From: Rhodospirillales bacterium
GTDB taxonomy: Bacteria; Pseudomonadota; Alphaproteobacteria; Rhodospirillales; Casp-alpha2
Reading direction: 5' to 3'
DNA: 13,017 nt
NCBI GenBank assembly: GCA_030727885.1
Contig: JANRAT010000329.1
Location: 1 to 13,017 of the forward strand
Positions 1-6,535 of this stretch are shown piece after piece. Each line of letters opens with the position of its first letter. Within the stretch, counting starts at the first letter, position 1. Under the pieces are notes generated by a model, which saw only the letters and a program-made list of their open reading frames with translations, did no database searches and was not told the origin of the DNA. The translations under genes and the position numbers were made by a program.

Positions 1-1
1 A

Positions 2-406
2 TCCAAAGGTGCCAAGGTGGCGAGTGGTGGCAAGCGCATCGGCAACAAGGGATACTTCTTCGAGCCGACTGTTATCACCGACGTGCCGACGAATGCGACC
101 ATGATGAACGAGGAACCGTTTGGTCCGGTCGCCATCGTCAACCGTTTTTCGAGCTACGAGGATGCGATCACTGAAGCCAACCGTCTGCCGTTCGGTCTTG
201 CTGCGTATGCCTTCACGTCGTCGGGTGAAACAGCACAGAAACTGGGCCAGCAGATGGAAAGCGGTATGCTGACCATCAATCACATGGGGCTGTCGCTCCC
301 CGAAGTGCCGTTCGGCGGCATCAAGGATTCCGGTTACGGCACCGAAGGCGGGTCGGAAGCCATCCAGGCTTACCTTGAAACCCGTTTCGTGACGACACAG
401 GCATAA
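2..406 (+). CDS. NAD(P)-dependent aldehyde dehydrogenase, C-terminal part (5' end outside window)
   Basis: The reading frame is open from base 2 to a TAA at 404-406, so this is the last 134 residues of a protein of usual length about 480. Visible ALDH-superfamily landmarks are EEPFGPV (the cofactor-domain EExFGPV motif), PFGLAAYAFT, and the C-terminal PFGGIKDSGYGTEGG block followed by a YLETRFV tail. These resemble the succinate-semialdehyde dehydrogenase branch. The catalytic Cys and Glu would lie upstream of the window, so activity cannot be judged. The family oxidises aldehydes to carboxylates in the cytoplasm. A GTG at 17 is only an internal valine codon, not a start. A terminator follows directly, so this gene probably ends its transcription unit. 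The omega-aminotransferase at 2026-3414 makes aldehydes, so a shared pathway is possible but is inference. Confidence 0.93.
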   Translation, partial: SKGAKVASGGKRIGNKGYFFEPTVITDVPTNATMMNEEPFGPVAIVNRFSSYEDAITEANRLPFGLAAYAFTSSGETAQKLGQQMESGMLTINHMGLSLPEVPFGGIKDSGYGTEGGSEAIQAYLETRFVTTQA

Positions 407-421
407 ACGGTTACGGCGGAG

Positions 422-450
422 GGGCCCGGCTTATTGCGGCTGGGCCCTTT
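422..450 (+). terminator. Rho-independent terminator after the aldehyde dehydrogenase gene
   Basis: Arms GGGCCCGGC (422-430) and GCTGGGCCC (439-447) form a 9-bp GC-rich stem with one G-U pair and an 8-base loop, followed by TTT. It lies 16 bases after the stop codon. The T-tract is short, so efficiency is uncertain. Confidence 0.72.
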
Positions 451-460
451 CGCGCAAAAA

Positions 461-488
461 TTGCGCTGCCTGAATTATTTGATATGAT
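461..488 (+). promoter_or_regulatory. Candidate sigma70-type promoter of the dioxygenase gene
   Basis: A -10-like TATGAT (483-488, 5 of 6 matches) lies 16 bases after a weak -35-like TTGCGC (461-466). Transcription would begin near 495, inside the palindrome at 491-510. This is a sequence match only; the -35 is poor, as expected if an activator helps or if the call is wrong. Confidence 0.4.
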
Positions 489-490
489 TT

Positions 491-510
491 CGTTATAAAA
501 AAATATAACG
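491..510. promoter_or_regulatory. Perfect inverted repeat over the predicted start of dioxygenase transcription (operator candidate)
   Basis: CGTTATA (491-497) and TATAACG (504-510) are perfect 7-bp arms separated by six A residues. The repeat lies between the -10-like hexamer and the Shine-Dalgarno sequence GGAGG (510-514). The position suits a repressor that blocks initiation. Which protein binds is unknown; the nearby PadR-like regulator is one candidate. A weak RNA hairpin is the alternative reading. Confidence 0.5.
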
Positions 511-520
511 GAGGAATGTC

Positions 521-1363
521 ATGATTGAAGTAGAGCCGCTTGATGGGCCGTATGGTGCCGTTGTTAAGGGTGTGTCGACATCGAAGCCGCTTAGCGATTC
601 TGATGTCGATCAAATCAAAGGCTTCCTGGCCAAGTATACTGCAATCGTCATCAATGATCTGGATGAAGACCCCGAATGGCTGTTAAGGCTGGGGCGCGGC
701 TTCGGACCATTGCAGCCGCATATTCTCGATCAATTCCACCATCCGATTTCCTCCGAGATGTCGATCATCACTGCCAATATGGGCAATCAGGAAAGCCGCG
801 CCACGGCAAAACCGGCAGGTGCCTACTGGCACTCCGACCAGTCCTATATGGCCGATCCGTCAGATGGCATTTGCCTTTATGCTTCACACGTCCCGTCAGA
901 CGGTGGCGATACCATGGTGGCCAATACGCAGATGGCTTATGACGCGCTTCCCGAAACGATGAAAAAACGCATCGCAGGGCTGATCGGCATCCATCGTTAT
1001 GGCTACCGTGGTCAAGGAGCGATTACCGACCTGAACGATGAACAGAAAAAGAAGACACCGGATGTTGAGCATCCCGTGGTCCGTACGCATCCGATCACCG
1101 GCAAGAAAATACTTTTCGTCAATCCCGGCTTTACGATGTGCATCAAGGATATGGAGCCGTCGGAAAGTGAAGCATTGTTGGGTGAGTTGTTTAAGCATGA
1201 AGAGAACCCGGCTTTTATCTATCGCCATAAATGGTCACCGCGCCAGTTGGTCATCCTGGATAACCGATCATCCATGCATTGCGCCGTTGCCGGTTATCGT
1301 GAGCCGATGCGTAAGCTCAGGATGATTATCGGCTGTACAGATGCCAGCAAGATGGCGGCTTGA
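521..1363 (+). CDS. TauD/TfdA-family Fe(II)/2-oxoglutarate-dependent dioxygenase
   Basis: The 280-residue product has the length and landmarks of the TauD/TfdA family, cytoplasmic oxygenases that couple decarboxylation of 2-oxoglutarate to hydroxylation, often splitting C-S, C-O or C-N bonds. The facial triad is visible as H104-x-D106 (YWHSDQSY) and the distal H253 (SSMHCA). R267 in RKLRMIIG, 14 residues after H253, is the likely 2-oxoglutarate carboxylate ligand, and PSDGGDT is the usual strand after the HxD motif. The ATG at 521 is set by GGAGG at 510-514, six bases upstream. It has its own promoter candidate and operator-like palindrome, and ends just before a palindromic repeat shared with the converging PadR-like gene. 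The substrate cannot be told: taurine is only one possibility, since the family also handles gamma-butyrobetaine, clavaminate and other acids. Confidence 0.9.
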   Translation: MIEVEPLDGPYGAVVKGVSTSKPLSDSDVDQIKGFLAKYTAIVINDLDEDPEWLLRLGRGFGPLQPHILDQFHHPISSEMSIITANMGNQESRATAKPAGAYWHSDQSYMADPSDGICLYASHVPSDGGDTMVANTQMAYDALPETMKKRIAGLIGIHRYGYRGQGAITDLNDEQKKKTPDVEHPVVRTHPITGKKILFVNPGFTMCIKDMEPSESEALLGELFKHEENPAFIYRHKWSPRQLVILDNRSSMHCAVAGYREPMRKLRMIIGCTDASKMAA

Positions 1364-1369
1364 ACATAA

Positions 1370-1401
1370 CCCTCTCCCATGGGAGAGGGGGGTACGCAGT
1401 G
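1370..1401. repeat. Palindromic intergenic repeat between convergent genes, also a possible bidirectional terminator
   Basis: CCCTCTCCC (1370-1378), AT, GGGAGAGGG (1381-1389) form a perfect 20-bp palindrome, followed by TACGCAGTG (1393-1401) and then GGTGAGG. The same word blocks occur in the element at 6425-6534, including TACGCAGTG at 6504-6512, so the two belong to one dispersed repeat family. It begins six bases after the dioxygenase stop and lies 3' of the converging gene at 1414-1947. It could end transcription from both sides, though no T-tract follows. Confidence 0.7.
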
Positions 1402-1413
1402 CTGGTGAGGAGA

Positions 1414-1947
1414 TTAAACCCGTTCGCGTTTGGCGTTGAGCCAACTCAGGCGGCGTTCAAGGTCTTCGATTTCCCGGTCCAGCCATTCGACCAGATGAAC
1501 CGAATCTTTGACATGATGGGCACGCAGCTCTTCAAGCCGTGCCTGCTCGTTTTCGAACGTTTCGGAAAGCAGGTCCAGCTGCTGCCTCCGCTCATCGGAA
1601 TCGAGCAAATCCATATAGCGAAATTTGAGCGCAATGATCAGCTTGTTAAGGTCATTCTCGGCCGTCTTGATCTTTGCCTTCAGCAGCATTTTAAGCTCTG
1701 CCGTACCTTCGGCGGTAATTTCGAGCACGGCTTTGTCGGCCTGACCGGAAATCGACGTGACCAGACCTTCGTGCTTCAGCAACTCAATGGAGGTGCCGAG
1801 TACATCCAGCGATGGCCCCATGACGTGCGTGACAAAGTGCCTGACACCGGACGCCAATTCGGCATAAGCAATCGGGCCGTCGGCAAGAATGCCGAGCGCG
1901 CACAGCCGCGTTGCTTCTTTCGGGGTTAGCGTATTATCGGCGTACAT
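1414..1947 (-). CDS. PadR-like winged-helix transcriptional regulator
   Basis: This 177-residue protein has an N-terminal winged-helix region (about residues 10-90), with LCALGILADGPIAYAEL, an ELLKHEGLV recognition-helix and wing region, and LEITAEGTAELKMLL, the order seen in PadR-family regulators. Residues about 92-175 are charged and strongly helical (for example EWLDREIEDLERRLSWL) and suggest a dimerising coiled coil, as in PadR C-terminal domains. PadR proteins are usually ligand-responsive repressors that control neighbouring genes and themselves. The ATG at 1947 has GGAG about eight bases upstream and lies inside an 11-bp inverted repeat that also overlaps the predicted promoter, which suggests autoregulation. 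Likely targets are the adjacent aminotransferase and dioxygenase genes, by inference. The family call rests on pattern only; another winged-helix family is possible. Confidence 0.75.
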   Translation of the reverse strand: MYADNTLTPKEATRLCALGILADGPIAYAELASGVRHFVTHVMGPSLDVLGTSIELLKHEGLVTSISGQADKAVLEITAEGTAELKMLLKAKIKTAENDLNKLIIALKFRYMDLLDSDERRQQLDLLSETFENEQARLEELRAHHVKDSVHLVEWLDREIEDLERRLSWLNAKRERV

Positions 1948-1993
1948 ACTGAAACTCCATTCACGAGTTTGAATATAGTCTCATGTACGCCGA
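1937..1993. promoter_or_regulatory. Nested inverted repeats around the start of the PadR-like gene (autoregulatory operator candidate)
   Basis: TCGGCGTACAT (1937-1947) and ATGTACGCCGA (1983-1993) are perfect 11-bp arms 35 bases apart. The left arm covers the gene's own start codon (read on the minus strand) and the right arm lies in the -35/-10 spacer. Between them sits a second palindrome, AAACTC (1952-1957) and GAGTTT (1965-1970), seven bases apart, over the predicted transcription start. ACAT and ATGT half-sites recall those reported for PadR operators (ATGT, N8, ACAT), but spacing and orientation differ. Confidence 0.6.
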
Positions 1994-2000
1994 ATGTCCA
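1972..2000 (-). promoter_or_regulatory. Sigma70-type promoter of the PadR-like gene
   Basis: Read on the minus strand, a -35-like TGGACA (2000-1995, 5 of 6) and a -10-like TATATT (1977-1972, 5 of 6) are separated by exactly 17 bases. Transcription should begin near 1965, giving a leader of about 18 bases. This would let the regulator be transcribed apart from the upstream aminotransferase gene. Confidence 0.6.
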
Positions 2001-2025
2001 TGCGAACCATTCTCAACTTTATAGG

Positions 2026-3414
2026 TCAGCTATCGCGAAGACCTTGCTCGTTGACCAAAACCTCGGCTTCGTCGAGGGATTTCGCGGCAATATCGAAAAG
2101 CTCATCGATTTCGGCATCTGTGATGATCAGCGGCGGACAGAAAGCCAGATTGTCGCCGATGGCACGAATGATCAGGCCGTTTTCGAGGCAGCGGGCTTCA
2201 ACCAGAGCGCCGACTTTCTTTGAAGCCTCGAAGGGGGTCTTGGCCTTTTTGTCCTTCATGACTTCGAGGGCGCCCATCAGTCCGCAGGAGCGGGCATTGC
2301 CGATCAGCGGATGCTTGCCAAGCTTGGCAAGACGATCCTGGAAATGTCCCATGATCGAGCGGACATGCCCGACGATATCACGCTCTTCATAAATTTTCAG
2401 GGTTTCGAGGGCCACAGCTGCGGCCACCGGGTGTCCGCCATAAGTAGATCCATGGCCGAATATACCGAGCTTTTCGCTTTCCGATACCAATGCCTTGTAG
2501 ACTTTGTCGGAAATCATCAGCGCCGAGATCGGCAGGTAAGCCGATGACAGCTGCTTGGCGCAGGACAGGAAATCAGGGTCGAGATCGAACGTTTCAGTCC
2601 CCCACATGTTGCCGGTCCGCCCGAAGCCGTTGATGACTTCATCGGCGACCAGAAGCACGTCATATTTTTTAAGAACTTTCTGGATTTTGGCGTAGTAGGT
2701 CTTCGGCGGGATGATCACGCCGCCTGCACCCATGACCGGCTCGCAGAACATCGCAGCCACGGTATCCGGGCCTTCATCCAGAATCAGTTTTTCGAGATCG
2801 TCAGCACAGCGGGTAGCGAATTCTTCTTCACTTTCTCCGTCACGACCTTCCCGGTAATAGTGCGGGCACGTGGTGTGCAGAATGCGGTCGATCGGCAGAT
2901 CGAAATCACCGTGCAGGTGGGGCAACCCGGTCAGGCTGGCAGAAGCCACCGTCACACCGTGATAGCCGCGGATGCGGGCAATGATCTTCTTTTTCTCAGG
3001 CTTGCCGATGGCGTTGTGGTAGTACCAGATCAGCTTGACGGCGAGATCGGTTGCTTCTGAACCGGAATTGGCAAAAAGCACCTTGGAAAGCCGTCCGGGT
3101 GCGATGGAGACCAGCTTTTCCGCCAGGTCAACAACGACATCGGCAACACGGTGATTAAACCCGTGATAATAGGCCAGCTTTCCCATGGCTTCTGTCGCGG
3201 CATCAATCAGACGCTGCTCGCCGAATCCGAGGCCGACGCACCAAAGCCCGGCCAGACCTTCAATGTAACTTTTGCCGCTATCGTCAAATACGCGAATACC
3301 GGCGCCACGATTGATGACCAAGGGGCCCTTGGTTTCGTGGGCCTTGAGATTTGTGTATCCGTGGACGTGATAAGCTATGTCACGTGCCTGCGTTGAATTA
3401 CCGATAGCCGTCAT
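2026..3414 (-). CDS. Class III PLP-dependent omega-aminotransferase (pyruvate-type omega-transaminase family)
   Basis: I place the start at the ATG at 3414 (462 residues). The frame stays open to a TTG at 3426, but that TTG lies within TTGGAGGAAATC, which is the Shine-Dalgarno region. Fold-type I class III landmarks, numbered from 3414, are GLAGLW near 54-58, ANSGSEA (phosphate-binding loop, about 115-121), RGYHG near 149-153, ADEVINGFGRTG with D258 contacting the PLP ring nitrogen, and SCAKQLSSAYLP with K287 as the Schiff-base lysine. R417 (LIIRAIGD) matches the flexible arginine that lets omega-transaminases accept alpha-carboxylates. The family moves the amino group from omega-amino acids or amines (beta-alanine, GABA, taurine, polyamines) to pyruvate or another keto acid and leaves an aldehyde. 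The donor is unknown. The PadR-like gene lies directly downstream on the same strand. Confidence 0.93.
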   Translation of the reverse strand: MTAIGNSTQARDIAYHVHGYTNLKAHETKGPLVINRGAGIRVFDDSGKSYIEGLAGLWCVGLGFGEQRLIDAATEAMGKLAYYHGFNHRVADVVVDLAEKLVSIAPGRLSKVLFANSGSEATDLAVKLIWYYHNAIGKPEKKKIIARIRGYHGVTVASASLTGLPHLHGDFDLPIDRILHTTCPHYYREGRDGESEEEFATRCADDLEKLILDEGPDTVAAMFCEPVMGAGGVIIPPKTYYAKIQKVLKKYDVLLVADEVINGFGRTGNMWGTETFDLDPDFLSCAKQLSSAYLPISALMISDKVYKALVSESEKLGIFGHGSTYGGHPVAAAVALETLKIYEERDIVGHVRSIMGHFQDRLAKLGKHPLIGNARSCGLMGALEVMKDKKAKTPFEASKKVGALVEARCLENGLIIRAIGDNLAFCPPLIITDAEIDELFDIAAKSLDEAEVLVNEQGLRDS

Positions 3415-3513
3415 GATTTCCTCCAAGTGTGATCGCGATCTTGCATCATCAATGTCCGAGATACTCTACCCATGACGCGTCTGGCCCCGGGCTGCAAGTG
3501 AGAATATTTAGAA

Positions 3514-3527
3514 TTGATTTAGATCAT
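3514..3527. promoter_or_regulatory. FNR/FixK/Anr-type binding site upstream of the universal stress protein gene
   Basis: TTGAT (3514-3518), TTAG, ATCAT (3523-3527) matches the consensus TTGAT-N4-ATCAA at 9 of 10 fixed positions. Its centre is 3520.5. A -10-like TGAATA at 3551-3556 would place the transcription start near 3563, so the box would sit at about -42, the class II activator position. The box is also about 106 bases upstream of the divergent aminotransferase start, a less typical distance. Confidence 0.65.
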
Positions 3528-3550
3528 GGCAAGGAGAGCAGCATCAAGGT

Positions 3551-3556
3551 TGAATA
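3551..3556 (+). promoter_or_regulatory. Candidate -10 element of the universal stress protein gene
   Basis: TGAATA (about 4 of 6 matches to TATAAT) lies at the distance expected for a class II FNR-dependent promoter. No good -35 is visible at the right spacing; the FNR-like box occupies that position, which fits activator dependence. Confidence 0.35.
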
Positions 3557-3592
3557 AGCCTAACGATTAAAACTGTGAAAGGAACATCTGAA

Positions 3593-4432
3593 ATGGCGAT
3601 CAAGGAAATTCTCGTTCATCTGAGCGGTGCAAAAGGCGGCAAGGCTGTCGTGGATGCGGCGATTGATATGGCTCAACGTCACGAAGCCAGACTGATCGGG
3701 CTGTTTGCCGGCGTACCTTATGAAATGCCGACTTATGTTATTGCCCAGTTACCTGCCGATGTCATTATTGCACATCAAGAACATGTTGAGGAAAACGCTC
3801 AGGCGACCGCCGAGATGTTTGAAAAAGCCTGTACGGCGAATGGGATTTCCCATGACTATCGCAGGGGCGACTGGCGTGATCCTGTTGAAGATATCGTCTG
3901 CATGCATGCCAGGTATGCTGATTTGGTAATGATTGAGCAGCCCGATCAGGATAGCGACGGTTCACACGGCCGCGAAATCGTTGATCAGGTCGTCTTGCGC
4001 GCCGGTGTCCCGGTACTGATTGTGCCCAATTCGCCTGCCATGAAAGGTATCGGCACAAAGGTCCTTATCGGTTGGGATGGCGGCTCCCATGCCGCCAGGG
4101 CCGTTCGTGATGCTCTGCCGATCCTTGAAAAAGCAACGTCGGTGAAAGTTCTGGCGGTTGATCCGAAACCGGGTCTCTCCGGTCTGGGCGATCTGCCCGG
4201 TGCCGATCTGGCGACTTTCCTGGCCAGCCATGGCGTCAAGGTCGAGGCTGACCATCGCAAATCAATCAACGGCGATGCCGGTACAACGCTGCTGAACGAA
4301 GCCGCCGATATCGGCGCTGATCTGATTGTCAGCGGTGGGTACGGTCATTCCAGACTGGGTGAGCTGTTGCTGGGTGGCGTGACGGACACGCTGATCGAAC
4401 AATCTGCCGTCGCTGTCTTGATGTCACACTAA
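3593..4432 (+). CDS. Two-domain (tandem) universal stress protein, UspA family
   Basis: The start is the ATG at 3593 (279 residues), with AAAGGA at 3578-3583 nine bases upstream. A GTG at 3575 in the same frame precedes that ribosome site and is rejected. The protein holds two UspA folds: residues 1 to about 145 (MAIKEILVHLSG opening, AGVPVLIVP closing strand) and about 150-279 (TKVLIGWDGGSHAARAV opening). The nucleotide-binding motif G-x2-G-x9-G-[ST] appears in the second domain as GGYGHSRLGELLLGG, with Gly where Ser or Thr is usual. The first domain lacks the motif. This is the common layout of E-type tandem proteins, one binding-competent and one degenerate domain. It acts in the cytoplasm in stress and oxygen-limitation responses. 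The FNR-like box upstream suggests low-oxygen induction. Confidence 0.92.
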   Translation: MAIKEILVHLSGAKGGKAVVDAAIDMAQRHEARLIGLFAGVPYEMPTYVIAQLPADVIIAHQEHVEENAQATAEMFEKACTANGISHDYRRGDWRDPVEDIVCMHARYADLVMIEQPDQDSDGSHGREIVDQVVLRAGVPVLIVPNSPAMKGIGTKVLIGWDGGSHAARAVRDALPILEKATSVKVLAVDPKPGLSGLGDLPGADLATFLASHGVKVEADHRKSINGDAGTTLLNEAADIGADLIVSGGYGHSRLGELLLGGVTDTLIEQSAVAVLMSH

Positions 4433-4446
4433 ATAACGACGGGGGT

Positions 4447-4479
4447 GCGGCAGGGCGGCCTAGTGCTGTTCTGCCGCCC
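4447..4479. terminator. Possible hairpin between the convergent stress protein and permease genes
   Basis: GCGGCAG (4447-4453) pairs with CTGCCGC (4471-4477), or alternatively GGGCGGC (4453-4459) with GCCGCCC (4473-4479). The structure overlaps the last codons of the permease gene, and no T-tract follows on either strand. It could slow both transcripts but is weak evidence for a terminator. Confidence 0.3.
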
Positions 4480-5398
4480 GTCTGTCACGGGCTCTGGGAT
4501 CCAGTGCATCCTGCAGCCCGTCACCGATGAAGTTAAACGCAATCACGGTGACAAAGATCAACATCCCCGGATAAAACGCCAGACCGGGTGCTTCCCAGAT
4601 GGTATTCTGCGCACCGGTCAGAATATTCCCCCAACTCGGCAGGGGCGGCTGAATACCGAGACCGAGAAAACTCAGAACCGATTCCAGCAGGATCACATTG
4701 CCGACAGATAATGTCGTCGCAACGATGATCGGCGATGCCAGATTGGGCAGGATGTGCCGGAACATGACCCGGAATTTATCCGCGCCCTGTGCTTGTGCCG
4801 CCAGAATAAAAGGTCTGGTCTTGAGGCTTAGCGTGCTGGCACGAACCAGTCTCGCCACCGTTGTCCAGCCGACCAGCGCGACAATGGCGACGATCCGGTA
4901 CAGGCTGACGTTCTCGGCACTGACGATGGAGTCCGGCAGGCCTAGCTTGCCAAGATCAACAGCCGCCAGCACGATCAGCAACGGCAGCACCGGCAGGGCT
5001 ATCACGCCATCGGTAACGCGCATGACGAGGGCATCAACACGGCCGCCGGCATATCCGGCAAACAGGCCAATGGCTGTGCCGATGATCGCTGCGGCAAGGG
5101 TTGCCGTGAGGCCGACAAACAAGGATACACGGCCACCGTAAAGCAGTCGCACCAGCACATCCCTACCAAGCTCGTCAGTGCCAAGTGGATGGGCGGCTGA
5201 TGCAGGGCCATAGCGCGCCAACAGATCGACCGTTTCGGCATTGGTGCCAAGCATCGCTTCTATGGCCGGTGCCAGCAGAGCCAGTGCGACCAGTACGCCT
5301 AAAATGATGGCGCTGATGACGGCCAGGCGGTGACGCATGAACCGGTCCACAACAGAATTTGCGTGCACGTCGATTGGCCGTGCGGTGGCTATGCTCAT
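4460..5398 (-). CDS. ABC transporter permease, DppC/OppC type
   Basis: The 312-residue inner-membrane protein has the DppC/OppC layout: a short cytoplasmic N-terminus, a first membrane helix (about 24-46), a periplasmic segment ending in HPLGTDELGRDVLVRLLYGGR, then five more hydrophobic helices. The cytoplasmic EAA loop that docks on the ATPase is visible as LAAQAQGADKFRVMFRHILP, and SFLGLGIQPPLPSWG is typical of the family near the C-terminus. It forms the channel with the DppB-like protein. Its ATG overlaps the stop of that gene by four bases (ATGA, 5395-5398), so the two are translationally coupled. GGAG lies about ten bases upstream. Substrate class (di- or oligopeptide, nickel, or other small solute) cannot be told from the permease. 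It is the last gene of its unit. Confidence 0.93.
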   Translation of the reverse strand: MSIATARPIDVHANSVVDRFMRHRLAVISAIILGVLVALALLAPAIEAMLGTNAETVDLLARYGPASAAHPLGTDELGRDVLVRLLYGGRVSLFVGLTATLAAAIIGTAIGLFAGYAGGRVDALVMRVTDGVIALPVLPLLIVLAAVDLGKLGLPDSIVSAENVSLYRIVAIVALVGWTTVARLVRASTLSLKTRPFILAAQAQGADKFRVMFRHILPNLASPIIVATTLSVGNVILLESVLSFLGLGIQPPLPSWGNILTGAQNTIWEAPGLAFYPGMLIFVTVIAFNFIGDGLQDALDPRARDRRAAEQH

Positions 5399-6363
5399 GC
5401 CTCAATATCTCCGTAGGATATTCTTGGATCCAAGGCAGCGTAAGCGACGTCAGCGAACAGATTGCCGAACAGCGTCAGTGCGGTCGCCAGCAGCAAACAG
5501 ACAAGCGCCAGATTGTAATCGTTGCCCATGATGGAATCGAAGATCAGCTTGCCCATGCCCGGATAGGCAAACACGGTTTCAGTAATCAATGCGCCTGAAA
5601 ACAGCACGCCGAGATCAAGGGCAATTACCGTGACCACCGGGATCATGGCGTTTCTGAGGGCGTGGCCAAGCACGACCCGGGACTGGCTCAAGCCCTTGGC
5701 ACGGGCGGTCCGGATGTAATCCTGACGCAGCGTTTCGATCATCGATGCCCGCATGAATCGGGTGTGTCCGCCAACCCCGGCAATGGTCAGGCTGACAATC
5801 GGCAAGACCAGATACGGCACGCGCTCCCAAAGCGTCCCGGCCCCGGCAGCTTCCGCAGTGCCGCCGGCCGGCAACCAGCCCAGCGTGACGGCGAACAAGA
5901 GGATCAACAGGATCCCCAGCCAGAATGGCGGAATGGAAATACCGGCAAAGGCAGCAAGGTTTATGCCGTAATCACTCAGCGAATAGGGGCGGGTCGCGGC
6001 AAAGATACCGGCCGGCAGGGCAATCATCAGGGCCAAAGTCAGGCTGGAAAGCAGAAGTACGAGCGTGTTCGACAAAGCGGGCACAATAGCGTCCCAGACA
6101 GGTTGAGCATACAGCCGTGAATAGCCCAGATCACCGGTTAGGGCGCTACCCAGCCAGTGCAGATAGCGTGACCATAATGGTTGATCCAGGCCGTAAATCA
6201 GCCGCAGTCTGGCCGCGTCCTCGGATGTGATGTGCGGATCTGCGGATATCATCAGATCAATCGGATCCCCCGGCATCAGCCCGATCAACCCGTAAATGAT
6301 GACGGACATCACGAACAGGACGATCAGGGAATGAAACACGCGGCGGATCAGAAATTCGGACAT
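5395..6363 (-). CDS. ABC transporter permease, DppB/OppB type
   Basis: This 322-residue membrane protein opens with the DppB signature: an FLIRRVFHSLIVLFVMSVIIYGL first helix, then LMPGDPIDLM, and the periplasmic YGLDQPLWSRYLHWL segment. The EAA loop is seen as YIRTARAKGLSQSRVVLGHALRN, with ETVFAYPGMGKLIFDSI after it, as expected. It pairs with the DppC-like protein to form the pore of a solute importer. No clear Shine-Dalgarno sequence precedes the ATG at 6363, which suggests weak or coupled initiation. A 172-base gap holding a palindromic repeat element separates it from the binding-protein gene upstream, an arrangement that often makes the binding protein more abundant than the permeases. 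Confidence 0.93.
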   Translation of the reverse strand: MSEFLIRRVFHSLIVLFVMSVIIYGLIGLMPGDPIDLMISADPHITSEDAARLRLIYGLDQPLWSRYLHWLGSALTGDLGYSRLYAQPVWDAIVPALSNTLVLLLSSLTLALMIALPAGIFAATRPYSLSDYGINLAAFAGISIPPFWLGILLILLFAVTLGWLPAGGTAEAAGAGTLWERVPYLVLPIVSLTIAGVGGHTRFMRASMIETLRQDYIRTARAKGLSQSRVVLGHALRNAMIPVVTVIALDLGVLFSGALITETVFAYPGMGKLIFDSIMGNDYNLALVCLLLATALTLFGNLFADVAYAALDPRISYGDIEA

Positions 6364-6424
6364 GCGCTGAGACTAGCATTGCTGACAGGAAGTCGGAAAC
6401 GAAAGTGCACCCATGTTCAAGGCA

Positions 6425-6534
6425 CCCCCTCACCTAACCTCTCCCCCTATAAGGGGGAGAGGAATGAGTGGAACTGTGTTTGCATTCGTGAGTCCCTCTC
6501 CCCTACGCAGTGGGGGAGAGGGCAGGTGAGGGGG
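6425..6534. repeat. Composite 110-base palindromic repeat element between binding-protein and permease genes
   Basis: Terminal arms CCCCCTCACCT (6425-6435) and AGGTGAGGGGG (6524-6534) are perfect 11-bp inverted repeats. They enclose two hairpins: CCTCTCCCCC (6438-6447) with GGGGGAGAGG (6453-6462), and CCCTCTCCCC (6494-6503) with GGGGAGAGGG (6513-6522), both perfect over 10 bp. The element starts one base after the binding-protein stop codon (minus strand). It shares word blocks with the repeat at 1370-1401. Similar CCCTCTCC/GGAGAGGG intergenic palindromes are common in proteobacterial genomes. No target-site duplication is visible, so I do not call it a transposon. It may stabilise the upstream mRNA or attenuate transcription into the permease genes. 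Confidence 0.8.
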
Positions 6535-6535
6535 C

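Noticed and set aside
1360..1929. 189-codon open frame on the plus strand opposite the PadR-like gene
   Set aside because: The product has no domain pattern, while the minus-strand frame has a winged-helix and coiled-coil pattern, a ribosome site and a promoter.
3415..3426. TTG at 3426 as the aminotransferase start
   Set aside because: The codons TTG GAG GAA ATC are the Shine-Dalgarno region of the ATG at 3414, placed at good spacing.
3431..3440. Perfect palindrome GATCGCGATC upstream of the aminotransferase gene
   Set aside because: A 10-base palindrome made of overlapping GATC/CGCG words is not rare, and no promoter elements could be placed around it. I leave it unassigned.
6425..6534. 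Palindromic element as a CRISPR array or insertion sequence
   Set aside because: There are no regularly spaced direct repeats with unique spacers, no transposase and no visible target-site duplication.
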